Positions 35,101-44,330 of a DNA stretch of 64,000 bases are shown here, piece by piece. Numbering within the stretch: position 1 is the first letter of the stretch; every line of letters starts with the position of its first letter. The stretch lies in assembly GCA_025504975.1 (NCBI GenBank), contig JANUWI010000018.1, forward strand, positions 1 through 64,000. The letters run 5' to 3'. The position numbers and the translations under genes were made by a program. A model generated the notes under the pieces. The model searched no databases. It saw only the letters and a list, made by a program, of their open reading frames with translations, and was not told the origin of the DNA. The DNA is from Plenodomus lindquistii. Taxonomy: Eukaryota; Ascomycota; Dothideomycetes; Pleosporales; Leptosphaeriaceae.

Positions 35101-37175
35101 ACGAGCCTCATCCTGTAGGAGCGGGCCCGCTACCTGATATTGATGAGATCTCGGAAGACTCTTATCACGATGTTGACGAAGCGCCTCATGAAGCGCCTGA
35201 AGCTCAACGACCAGCTGCCTCTCAGGCAACTGCTGCTCCTGTAGCACCGCCTGAAGCAGCACCCACAGCTGTACGACGAGTACGCCTACCTCCTCCGCGC
35301 TCTACAACAACTAGAGACGGATCACCTGTTCGCAGGAGCAGGAGAGTCCGTGGGGAGGATCCTGATGCCCCGGCATCAGGGAGCAACACTGCTCCTGGAG
35401 CATACTTTGTATACGATCCTTCGAACAGGATTAATACAGGGGATCTCCTCCAGGACCTCTTGAGCAGAGCCTCCACTCGTGCTCACCAAGAACACGCCAC
35501 CATTCACGCAGTGATTGGAGCGGCTATTCATGGGACCACCAGATCCCAAAACTCAAAAATTGGAAGGATCCACCGAGATGAGCTTCCAAAGCTCCCTACC
35601 AAATGGAAGGATCTCCATACACACTCTTTTGGACCATTGTTTTACCAAGCTTGCGACCGAGAGATCAACACGCTCCGTTCCAAAGGCACCTGGAAGATTA
35701 TAGAGCGCTCCGCAGCTCAAAAGCGGCCGCTCCCTCTCAAATGGGTATTCACTTACAAGCTTGACAAAGACGGATATTTCCTGAAGTGTAAAGCCCGGAT
35801 AGTAGTACGAGGTGATCTCCAGCTTGTTGACACGCTCCACTCAACGTACGCTGCAACGCTCGCGTCTCGCACCTTCCGGCTAGCCATAGCTATTGCAGCT
35901 CACCGAGACTTTGAGATAGACCAGTACGACGTTGTTGGAGCATTCCTAAATGCCTCCATGGATCACCAAGACGACGTTGTTTGTGAGCTACCAGATGGCT
36001 ACAAACTCGCAGGCAAGCGCGTACTACTGCTCCGAGCCTTGTACGGCCTCCGCGACTCACCACTCCTGTGGTACCGGGAGCTCTCCGCAACCCTCAAACA
36101 GCTCGGCTTAATCGCCTCAAAAGAAGAACCGTGTCTCTTCTACACGCCTGATCGGAAGATCTACTTGCTCTTCTACGTTGACGATATCCTGATCATGTAT
36201 CACCGAAGTGATGTTACACAAGCTCACCAGGTGGTAACAACTCTTAAGGACAAATATCAGATAGAGGACAAGGGATCAATTGAGTGGTTTCTAGGGATAC
36301 GAGTGATCAGGGATCGAGTGAAAAAGACGATCTCACTCGTCCATGACGAGTACATTGACAAGATCTCGAAGAAGTTCAGTGTAGCAGACTCTGCCCACTT
36401 TCCTGACACGCCGCTCCCGAGCTCTGAGCTGGAAAAGAGCACCGGAGAAGCCACCAAACAGCAGATCAAGGAGTATCAGGAGATGATTGGATCTATCCTG
36501 TACACTGCTATAATGGTGCGCCCGGACGTCGCGTTTGCCGCCTCCAAACTCTCACAATATCTCACCAACCCTGCCCCACAGCACTTCAAAGCTGCCCACC
36601 GGACGATCCTATATCTCTACCGAACGAGGTATCACGCAATACAGTACGGCCAGGGTGACTCAAAGCTCATAATATGCAGCGATGCTTCTTTTGCGGACGA
36701 CGTTGAGACACGACGCTCATCCCAGGGCTATATTGTTATGCTCTATGGAGGAGTAATCATGTGGAAAGCAGCTCGTCAAGCAACTGTCACAACGTCAACA
36801 ACTGAAGCTGAGCTACTATCTCTCGAGCACGTCGCCAAAGAGTCAATGGGGCTCCGAAGATTCCTCCAGGAGCTCCACGTACCCGTACCCGAGCCATACG
36901 AGATCTTCTGTGACAATCAACAAACAATCCGGCTTGTTGTGGGTGAGGGAGAACGTATCACCACAAAGCTACGACACGTTGATATACAGAACATGTGGCT
37001 CAGGCAAGAATATGAAAAGGGATCCTTCACGATCAGCTACCTCCCCACAAACGAGATGCCAGCAGATGGGCTCACCAAAAATCTCCCCAAACAATCTTTC
37101 AATACTTTCAAGGATCATTTGAGGCTACAAGACACAAAAGCTGAGATCACGACATCACCAGAGCAAGATAAGTAA
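32190..37175 (+). CDS. Copia Gag-Pol polyprotein
   Basis: 1661 residues from the ATG at 32190; the codon before it is a GTG. Domains in order: Gag (about 1-260) with a degenerate zinc knuckle CPCNRDHKWSPKDC near 264-277; protease with ILDNGG at 374-379, active-site DNG in place of the usual DSG/DTG; integrase zinc finger H529/H534/C560/C563; integrase core D590, D653, E693; a linker rich in Pro, Ala and acidic residues (about 840-1110); RT with YVDD at 1329-1332; RNase H with D1498, E1539 and D1575. No stop separates gag from pol, as in most Copia elements. The protein would assemble particles, copy the RNA and integrate the cDNA. All catalytic residues I looked for are present. Confidence 0.95.
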   Translation: MATTYLLNSPADWPNWFLQYQLLAMNQGVWQYCDPDEELVAAPHDDRPDEPDSPTKDDIELFKIEAAQYKIRESQWLIKSKKLEAMWKWINTTVEPNLLQPYLLDIVATETVTPQALAKALKEGLAPGEDSTKNQVRAEYRAHLRKARTANNASRWQQEWTLLYKKARAYKLNEVEGQIAIHDYLDALTPKLSPDWARSMHRKIIEDGVLGRTTGTLTLEQIGRVYSELLHQHTLRTGNRGEGIFLTVDTDNSSTGASGSATCPCNRDHKWSPKDCHQVRAALTDKPYKMGDEKKKKLLARLNEPQFKSLKKAVRAKSSTDKQDGKAESGESGSFPGAIQAALIDPRLSGPTTTHGAYSTMDFDAHPLSESTILDNGGALHLVNSVDRLEPGTFKKSRGISTVEAGTQSFQISGTGTRVMKNVLTGARGERTEDLVLLNVAVVEGFHVNIVSEALLQSKGAWYLGLDATLRYGSYEKSVVLAQLMRKQNLTFIEYKPITVYSLAMSTISAPTKRSFTTYPRSDSEELWHARSGHLGPEALRALVKHARGVRINGISRKKCEHCAVTHASQVISRRPRERPARPYWRVSWDLFDMPRGSSGEQWILVIKDDYSSKLHTYSLMGKGVKEILSIFKTFWSMIRTQYKLEICVIMQDNDAATLPWRGSSDFEIWMENMGIKSESSPPYTHEPNGGPERAGKEIVTKQIKMRIAANLPEELWPYVVEAATWLHNMSPSRAQDMRSPNETLFQWFRGWFKWYQPAQIKLWTADLRPDWSGIYAYGCRAYPLNRDRAAGRHKRSFKVTPRGHIGYLVGYRSSNIYKIWIPELNSVITTRNVTFDEDLFYNPEEPAPQATEELQRIVSVLEIEEDEPEDLDWLDQLLEAANEPDNTGVVLHESNPAHQLGGGEDTAAANDLDGRPDYQALQEPLPPLVARSASASQRINADSNSPSGLYTPEPTPDPIRPGYHGSSPRDEPHPVGAGPLPDIDEISEDSYHDVDEAPHEAPEAQRPAASQATAAPVAPPEAAPTAVRRVRLPPPRSTTTRDGSPVRRSRRVRGEDPDAPASGSNTAPGAYFVYDPSNRINTGDLLQDLLSRASTRAHQEHATIHAVIGAAIHGTTRSQNSKIGRIHRDELPKLPTKWKDLHTHSFGPLFYQACDREINTLRSKGTWKIIERSAAQKRPLPLKWVFTYKLDKDGYFLKCKARIVVRGDLQLVDTLHSTYAATLASRTFRLAIAIAAHRDFEIDQYDVVGAFLNASMDHQDDVVCELPDGYKLAGKRVLLLRALYGLRDSPLLWYRELSATLKQLGLIASKEEPCLFYTPDRKIYLLFYVDDILIMYHRSDVTQAHQVVTTLKDKYQIEDKGSIEWFLGIRVIRDRVKKTISLVHDEYIDKISKKFSVADSAHFPDTPLPSSELEKSTGEATKQQIKEYQEMIGSILYTAIMVRPDVAFAASKLSQYLTNPAPQHFKAAHRTILYLYRTRYHAIQYGQGDSKLIICSDASFADDVETRRSSQGYIVMLYGGVIMWKAARQATVTTSTTEAELLSLEHVAKESMGLRRFLQELHVPVPEPYEIFCDNQQTIRLVVGEGERITTKLRHVDIQNMWLRQEYEKGSFTISYLPTNEMPADGLTKNLPKQSFNTFKDHLRLQDTKAEITTSPEQDK

Positions 37176-37286
37176 TTGTTTGATGATCCCCATTTGTATT
37201 TGTACAATATAATACATGGGCCGAAGCCCGTCCTTGAAGAATTTGTGGGCCACGCCCAGCAGCAGCGCCCGGGGGGGGAGCCAGAT

Positions 37287-37589
37287 CTACCTCATCACCT
37301 CATCAACGAGCTCACCGATCAACCTCTTGACGTTTTCACGTCGTGAAGGAAGACCGGCTCGCTCGCCGGCAGCAGGGGCCGCGCCGAAGGCAGGAAGCTC
37401 ATCCTCTTCCTCCTTCAGCACCTTCAAGAGCAGACGGAGCTCACGGCGAGGGCGCCTGAGCTCGTCTTTACTTGCCCCTGTAGCCTTGAGGGCAATGAAC
37501 GCCTGGGAGGGCGAGGGCGAGGGCGAGAGCGCAGCGCGCCGAGCGCGCGCAGCAGCGACGCGGGCGCGGGCAGCTTTCTGGGCTTTGGA
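37287..37589 (-). other. Antisense open frame in the Copia 3' region, possible captured gene fragment
   Basis: Between the polyprotein stop and the 3' LTR lie 711 unusual GC-rich bases. The minus strand is open for 100 codons (stop at 37287-37289; upstream TAG at 37590-37592, which could be an acceptor, CGTAG). The peptide is Ala/Arg-rich, then has a run such as LLLKVLKEEEDELPAF, and ends RENVKRLIGELVDEVMR, which reads like a natural helical protein. The + strand frame over the same bases (37216-37857, 213 codons) is low-complexity Ser/Arg/Ala and looks like its shadow. There is no start codon, so at best this is an exon or a transduced fragment. Function unknown. Confidence 0.35.
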
Positions 37590-37878
37590 CTACGTTGAAA
37601 TGGCGTTAGCAGAAGATCTACAAGCGCAAGGGAGCCTTGCGTGGGAGGATACAGGGATATGGGTACTAACAAGGGCCATGGTGTTGATGGATACGGATCA
37701 AAACAGAAGCTCGGCCGACAATCAATTTTACCGGGCTCGGTATCGGGTCAACTACCTCCGACGTGCGCCAAGCAACGCAACAGAACTTTCAGTCACGCCG
37801 GATCTCACAGTACAGCCGCCTCAAACGCTCTACAAGGCTCAACACCACCAATATTGAGCAGCTCAATCCGCCGTAACT

Positions 37879-37886
37879 GGGGGGTG
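37879..37886 (+). other. Polypurine tract
   Basis: GGGGGGTG directly abuts the 3' LTR, the expected place for plus-strand priming. The single T is a slight departure. Confidence 0.7.
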
Positions 37887-38068
37887 TGTTGCACGTACAC
37901 GGTACTCAGCCAACGCTGTATCCACCTGATCTCGGAACCTTCCGTGAAGCTCCCCTGCTTCTACCCACGTGATCCTACGTAGCAAGGGTATATATAGTAC
38001 AATCTCTTCCTAGCTAGCAATACAATGATCTATCTCCCGATTATTCCTGAGCACCCATTTCTACAACA
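37887..38068 (+). repeat. Copia 3' LTR
   Basis: 182 bp, one mismatch to the 5' LTR, followed by the AATAA target duplicate. Confidence 0.95.
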
Positions 38069-38301
38069 AATAATTAATAATAAAAAAATAATAATTAATA
38101 ATAAATAAATAATAATTAATAATATAGATTACTAATATAGTAGATTTAAAGTATAAAAATATAATATTTAAAAAGTAAAGATTTTAGAATAAATTTTAAT
38201 ATTAAAAACCTCTATCCTTTATAACTACTACTTTAACTTAAAAAAACTAAAGTTAGTATTATAATATAAAGGTATAAACTAAGCTAATTACTTTAGTTAA
38301 A
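38069..38301. other. AT satellite remnant and AT-gene 5' flank
   Basis: The A/T satellite continues to about 38130. A TATAAA at 38265-38270 lies 32 nt before the ATG of the next gene and could be its TATA box. Confidence 0.5.
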
Positions 38302-38927
38302 ATGTTTTTACCTACTAGTTCTAATATAGATAGCTATAAGCTAGCTTTTAAAAAACCTAATATCTTTTTTAAAAATACTCTAAAAGATAACTCTATTATT
38401 TCTACTTTTATAGTAGGAAAAGAAGTATATAATATTAGAGATATTAAAAGTAATAAAGTAATAGGCTTTATAGGCTATTTACTTTCTAAAAATAAAATTA
38501 AAAGCTTTATAGGCTTTATTTTAAGTAAAGCTTTAAAAATAAATTATAAAGGGTTTATTATTCTAGCTTATAATATACAAGAAAAAGACTATTACTATCT
38601 TATTTATAATAATAGAATAGTAAAAGAAAAGTATACTATTAAAGTAAAAGATTTTAAAAAAAACTTTAGTTATTTTAAAAGGCTTATACTAGTAGATAAT
38701 AGGTAAGTTTATTTAAATTTTATATACTATATATACTAACTATATTTAGAAGAATTAATACTATTATTAGTAGTTTTTATAATAGTAGAAACTTTATTTC
38801 TACTATAGATAGTAGTAATAATAGAGATAGTAATACTATAGAGGATAATAAAAAAGAAATAGAAAACTCTAGCTTTATAGAACATTTATATCTAGATAAT
38901 AATCTAGAATTACCGCTAGAAGAATAG
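38302..38927 (+). CDS. Two-exon AT-only gene of unknown function in the RIP desert
   Basis: Exon 1 is 38302-38702, the intron 38703-38749 (47 nt) and exon 2 38750-38927, giving 192 residues and a TAG stop. The intron has a perfect GTAAGT donor, a TACTAAC branch site (38734-38740) and a TTTAG acceptor. Splicing keeps the frame open for 58 further codons; unspliced, the frame would stop at once. The start has AAA before ATG. The protein is rich in Lys, Ile, Asn, Phe and Tyr, has one His, one Gln, no Cys and no Trp, and ends in an acidic Asn/Glu/Asp/Leu tail (about 150-192). Residues 60-90 contain Gly-Phe-Ile repeats. A distant likeness to the SH3-like region after Copia integrase crossed my mind but is not supported. 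Surrounding desert has stops every few codons, so chance is a poor explanation. Confidence 0.6.
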
Positions 38928-39857
38928 TTTTATAAAAGTATTTATCTAGTTATAACTAGAGACATTTTAAAAATACTATTATAGAGAAATTGTTTTATAT
39001 TTATAAGTTTTATAATAAAAGAGGTAAATTGTAATTTCTTTTTTAAACTATAGCTATATATTACTCTCTTTAATTTTTACTCTATTATTTAAGCTTATTT
39101 ATTAAACAAAATTGTTATTAAGATTTATAAGTTATTAGAAAAGAAAATAAATTAAAACAAAAGATTTTTAAAATATTTATTTTATATAATATAACTACTA
39201 GAAAGTAATAAAAAATAATATTCTTATTGTTTTCTATATTTAATAGTACTAATATATATATTAATATAACTATATAGAACTTATTAAAGCTACTACTTAT
39301 TAAAAATAGTTTAGAAAATAGTTCTATTTATTTTAGTAAATATAGTTCTTCTATAAACTCTAATTTTAATAAGTCTTTTTTATTTAAAACTAAAAATTTT
39401 TAATACTTATACTACTAGTAAATACTATATATTTAGATATTTTACTTTAATTATAATTAATTTATACTATAAACCTTTTTAAATTAAGTAATATATAAGT
39501 AATTATATTTATAATAATTAAGTATAAAGTATTAATAATAAATAATTAATAATTAATATGTAATTTTTAATACTTAATAAGTAAAAATATGTAAATAATA
39601 ATAAATAATTAATAATTAATAGTTAATAATTAATAGTTAATAATTAATAACTAATAATTAATAGTTTATATAGTATTATAATATATAATATTAACTATAA
39701 TAAAACTAGTATAAACCTAGTATACTACTAGTAGATACTTAGTAATAGACCTAATTCTTTTTATATAAAAAGGTACTTTTTATTAATTCTTTTTTCTATC
39801 TATTATTCTTTTACTTTAATACTTACTTTATTATTATATACTATCTACTAGCTTAAG
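38928..39857. other. AT desert with A/T minisatellite
   Basis: No gene seen. 39535-39665 is an A/T-only tract with repeats of AATAATTAATAGTTAAT type. Confidence 0.6.
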
Positions 39858-40373
39858 GTATATTATTTAAATCTTTTATTTAAACTTTTACTAACTATAT
39901 TAGTTGTTTTTATTTAATATTAATTGTTTAGAAAATAAAGATACTTCTAATCTTAGCTATAGTTTAGTTAAAGGGTTTTCTAATTACTTAGAATTTTCTA
40001 AAAATAGAATATTTAGCCTTTATAGTACTAGTAATAACTATAAAGTTCTTATTACTAGTACTACTAAAAGAGATAAAGTAGAGTAGGTTTTAAACTTTCT
40101 AAATACTTATATTATTTATAAAGGCTTAGAAAATACTATTAGTAAGTACTATTTTTATTTTCTAAAATTTAGCTAATAACGTTAGGTATTATTATTATAC
40201 ACGAAGTAGATAAGCAAATCTATTATTTAAGTTATTATAATAAAGATACTAAAGTAGAGAAAAAAGGCTGTTATAATAGAAAAAATCTAAATATTAAAGA
40301 GATATTAGATATAGTAACTTCTAATCTAGTAGACCTAGATAATAATATAAATAAAAAGGATTTTAGTATATAA
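39858..40373 (+). pseudogene. Spliced AT-rich gene relic with one in-frame TAG
   Basis: A putative intron 39858-39903 (donor GTATAT, branch TACTAAC at 39889-39895, acceptor TTAG) precedes an exon from 39904 to 40141. A second intron 40142-40185 (GTAAGT, branch CTAATAAC, acceptor GTTAG) restores the same frame into an exon ending at TAA 40371-40373. Together these give about 141 codons with one interruption, TAG at 40084-40086, which is what RIP makes from CAG. No start codon is visible, so the 5' part is missing or mutated. Product unknown; the protein is rich in Asn, Ile, Lys, Ser and Tyr. It may belong with the gene at 38302, but no link is shown. Confidence 0.45.
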
Positions 40374-41228
40374 AAATGTTTTTTATTACTATACCTTTAT
40401 ATATAGATTAAGTATATATTTTTAGTATTTATAGTAAAAAAAAAGCTAGTAAAAAGTATTATAATAAAAATATGTATTTACTTTATATTATAAAATTTAA
40501 TAAGGATTATATATATAGAATAATATAATATTAGAAAATAAAAAAAACTATATAATAATATTGTTATTGTATAGCTTAGGTAGATTTTTCTAATTATAAA
40601 GTAAAAAGTATTTTAAAAATAGCTAAAAAAGTTTAGATTTTAATTTTAAATAAAAACTTAAATACTATATATATAATTAGATGTTTATTTTTGTTATAGT
40701 ATATATATTTTATTTTAGTTATTAGTTATTAAAAATTATTAAATATAGTTATAGTATAAAAAAAAACTATAAAGTTATATTATATTCTAGATAGTATATA
40801 TTACTAGAGATATTAAAATATTTTCTAATTAAGTATTACTTCTATAGATATTATCTATTACTATCTAGAAATATATATATATAATGTTTTTTATTATAAT
40901 ATAGTAGAAAAGGCTTAGTATTTTACTTTTTTTTATAGAAAGTAATAAAATAAATTACTATTTAGATAAAAAAACTAATATAAAAATATAACTAACTTTA
41001 TATAAAAGTAGTATAGAGGAGTTATTAAATATAATATAGTAGTTTTTATTATAATCTTTTAGTTAAATATAAAAATAATTATTAATTATTATTAATTAAT
41101 TTCTTTATATTTTAGTAATTATATAATAAATGTATAATTTTTTTAAAATATATTATAGAGTACTATTAGTAGATAGAAATATATAAGTTATAAAGAATTA
41201 GCTATAATAGCTATAGAGATAGTAAGGG
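40374..41228. other. AT desert without a gene
   Basis: RIP-type sequence; nothing recognised. Confidence 0.6.
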
Positions 41229-41236
41229 TATATAAA
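41229..41236 (+). promoter_or_regulatory. TATA box candidate of the five-exon relic
   Basis: TATATAAA about 220 nt upstream of the mutated start codon, in a stretch that otherwise has pyrimidine-rich 5'-UTR character. Confidence 0.35.
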
Positions 41237-41458
41237 CTTTAACCTATTATATCTTTCTAACTAGCTTATATAATTCTATACTTTTATATATTTTTTTTAT
41301 CTATTTTTTTTCTAGTTTTACGCTCTTATATTATTTTTCTTTATTTTAAACTTCTATTTTCCTTGTGTTCCTACCTATGTAAGATTAGTAAATAAAAAAA
41401 AAACGTCTATAATAGCGTAAGTTTACCCCTTTTTTACTTCTTTTTTCTATATTCTAAC

Positions 41459-41574
41459 ATAGCACCTACGACTAGGGCTACTAGGCCTAATTGGGCTAGT
41501 AGGGCAACTAGTTCTAATGTAGTAATCTCTACTAGAAAGCCCCCTAGACGTCCTATTAGTTTAAAGTCTTTGTA

Positions 41575-41634
<60 letters not shown>

Positions 41635-42244
41635 TTTTATTACTTCTATAATTATAGCTTACTAATAATAGTTATAGGCTTACTAAAAGTAGTTTTCTTG
41701 CTATTCTATAGCAAAATACTAGTACTACTAGTACTTTAGTATCTTATCTATCTAATAAAGATAAAGATATTAAAGAAATTACAAGAAAATTATAAAAAAA
41801 AAAAGCAGAAGCTAGAAGCTTCTAAGCAAAGTAATTATATATTTTTTATATATTTTTTATTATATTTTTTAACTAATTATTATAGGTGTAGTAGATTTGC
41901 AGGCTAGAGTCTACGAATTAGAACAAGAAAATTTAGAGTTAAAAGAGAAAAATCAAGACCTTTTACTCTAAATCCAGCTTTCTACTAACCCAATTGGGCC
42001 TAGTAAGTTATATTCTATTATTTTCTATTTTCTAAACTAATTTTCTATAGTCCCTAACAAAGCTCCTACTGTAATAGACTCTACTTTAGAAGAGGTAGAT
42101 CTTTGTAAGTTTTTTATTTTTATATTTTTATTTTTATTACTTATTATTATATACTAAGTTTTACTAGTAAATTCTACCTACTACGTAGATGATTTTATGC
42201 CAAGCCCTATTAATTTACCTATTTAAACGGCTTTTGAATTATAG
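41459..42244 (+). pseudogene. Five-exon coiled-coil gene relic damaged by RIP
   Basis: Exons 41459-41571, 41672-41830, 41886-42002, 42051-42104 and 42168-42244 are joined by introns with GTAAGT or GTAATT donors, CTAAC/CTAAT branch sites and TAG acceptors. The presumed start is ATA (41459) in an otherwise ideal AACATGGC-like context. Damage: TAG in exon 2 (after CTT GCT ATT CTA), TAA at 41793-41795 beside an A run whose length shifts the frame, TAA at 41969-41971 and TAA near 42222. All stops fit CAG/CAA to TAG/TAA. The first exon is rich in Arg, Thr, Pro and Ser. Exon 3 reads VVDLQARVYELEQENLELKE, a coiled coil with heptad Leu. Intron 1 holds 51 consecutive T (41577-41627). Family not recognised; a bZIP-like or structural role is only a guess. 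Confidence 0.6.
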
Positions 42245-43085
42245 GTAGATTATAGATAGTTAATAATACTTTTATTAACAAAAAATCTTTTTTTATCTAT
42301 TAATTAGTACTATTTTATAATAAAATAATAAGTAATTTTTATATTAAATTTAGATATATATTACCTATATAAATCTAGTTATATAATATAAAAAAGTAGA
42401 ATTTTATTTAATAGTAAATAGTTAAAGTTATTATAATTTACAAAATTTAATAGATAATATAATAAAACTACTAAAAAAACTAGTTTTATAAAAGTTTTTT
42501 ATATTAAATTTAAAGGAATCTATATACTAGATTAGTTATTAAAAAGGTATATAAATTATACTATTTTATAATAAAGTTAATTCTATTTATAATTATAAAA
42601 AGCTATAGTTAGTATACTAAAATAATAATATATATTAAAGCTATTTAGAATATAATAATACTATATTTTTAATAACTAAGTTTTATTATTATAAGTGTAA
42701 CTATTTATCTATATATTATTATTATAATTTAACTATTATAAATAATTATTATAATTTTACTTACTATATTATATTTAATAATAGTTATAATATATATATA
42801 CTTTTTATAGTAATAAAATTTACCTAGAATACTTATAATAACTACTATTAGACCTATATTCTTTTTTTTATAAATATTAAAATATAAAGGTAATAACTAT
42901 TACTTTAAGTAATATTAGTATTTAAAAATAGAGTTATAATTTATAATATTAATTATAGGTAACTTTTTTAATATTAAATATAATAACTAGTAATAACTAG
43001 ATTTAATAGTAAATAATAGTTAGTAGCTATAGTATTAAAAAGCTAAAGTATATATATTATAAACTTAAGTTATATAGTATAGTAT
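42245..43085. other. AT desert without a gene
   Basis: RIP-type sequence; nothing recognised. Confidence 0.6.
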
Positions 43086-43300
43086 ATTATAGTTAATATT
43101 CTAAAATAGTTTAACTAAAATATATAGTAGGTAAGTAGTAAATAGCTTATACTATTAAGTACTAGCCTACTATATATAGAAAGGCTATAGGTTTAATTAT
43201 AATAGTCTTTCTTTTTTTTATAAAAAAATAATCTTTTACTTTTTTTTTTAATTTCTTTAGAGAAATACTTAATAACTATAACTAGTAACTAATTATAGTA
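43086..43300 (+). repeat. RIP-mutated copy of a 200-bp repeat
   Basis: Aligns to 43769-43983 at offset 683. Over 43121-43200 versus 43804-43883 there are six differences, all transitions with T or A in this copy; five of the six lie at CpA or TpG in the other copy. Confidence 0.8.
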
Positions 43301-43768
43301 TATTAACTAATTTTTATATAAAAAATAAAGTATAAATACTATTTTAAATAGATATGCTTATAGTATTATAGTTATAACTAAATTATAGAATTTTAATAAA
43401 AAAGAATTAGAAATTTTTTAAACTATTAGTTTAGAAGAATATATTTTACTATAATAATAGAAAAATATACTTCTTTATATTAATAATAAATAGTTAAAAG
43501 TTAATTAAAGAAATTACTCTAAATAATAATATCTATAAATAGTTAATTTTTATTATTTAAATAGTTATTAGAATATTTATTAACAGTACTACTTTAAAGT
43601 TATAACTATAAATTATTTATAAAATAGAAGCTATTTTCTATATATAAATAAGGAAAAATAAGCTTATAAAAGGTATAGTTCTAGAGAATTATAGCTAGTA
43701 GTAAAGAAGCTATAGTATTAAAAAGCTAATATAAAGTTATTAGAAACTATATTCTATTATTCTAGTAT

Positions 43769-43985
43769 ATAATAATTAATATTCTAGAATAGTTAAAGTA
43801 AAATATATAGTAGGTAAGTAGCAAATAGCTTACACTATTAAGTACTAGCCTACTATATATAGAGAGGCCATGGGTTTAATTACAACAGCCCTCTCTTTTT
43901 TTGCAAAAAAAAGATCTTTTGCTTTTTTTTTGTAATTTCTTTAGAGAAATACCTAATAACTATAAGTAGTAAGTAATTATAGTAT
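43769..43985 (+). repeat. RIP-spared copy of the same repeat
   Basis: Keeps CA and TG (GTAGCAAATAGCTTACAC, GGCCATGGGT, TTACAACAGCC). It can fold a GAGAGG/CCTCTC hairpin around GGTTTAATTAC, followed by a T run and the palindrome AAAAGATCTTTT. There is a superficial tRNA-like A/B-box resemblance but no consistent cloverleaf. Confidence 0.7.
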
Positions 43986-44330
43986 AGTAAATAAATTTAA
44001 TATAATAGATAAGCTATTATTAGTATTATAAATATATATACTTATAGTATTATAGCTATATTTAGAGGTTATATAAATTTAAAAAAAAAATTAAAAAAAC
44101 CTTTTAAGCTATTAGCTTAGAAATATATATTTAACTATAAATATAGAAAAAAGAGCATTTAATTTTAATAATAGGTATATTAAAGTGTATTAAAAAAATA
44201 GCTATAGATAATAATAGCTACTAGTATTTAATTTTTACTATTTATATAGTTTTTAGAATTATTTTTAAAATAACTACTTTATAGCTAAAACTAGGTTCTA
44301 TTTTTAGAATAGAAATAATAATTAATATAA

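Larger units (their letters stand above)
31881..38068 (+). mobile_element. Intact Ty1/Copia LTR retrotransposon
   Basis: The element is 6188 bp, bounded by 182-bp LTRs starting TGTTG and ending CAACA, with AATAA target duplications (31876-31880 and 38069-38073). The LTRs differ at one site (T32051 versus A38057). Primer site, a single uninterrupted Gag-Pol frame and a polypurine tract are all present. GC content is normal and no RIP damage is visible, although it sits inside a RIP desert. It is therefore young and probably competent. Confidence 0.97.

Noticed and set aside
37216..37857. 213-codon + strand ORF after the Copia polyprotein as a real gene
   Set aside because: Ser/Arg/Ala low-complexity product that looks like the shadow of the more natural minus-strand frame; the last part is ordinary 3' internal sequence.
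43804..43900. tRNA gene in the RIP-spared repeat (TAGCTTACACTATTAAG and GGTTTAATTAC as A and B boxes)
   Set aside because: No consistent T stem or acceptor stem can be formed; kept only as a structured repeat.
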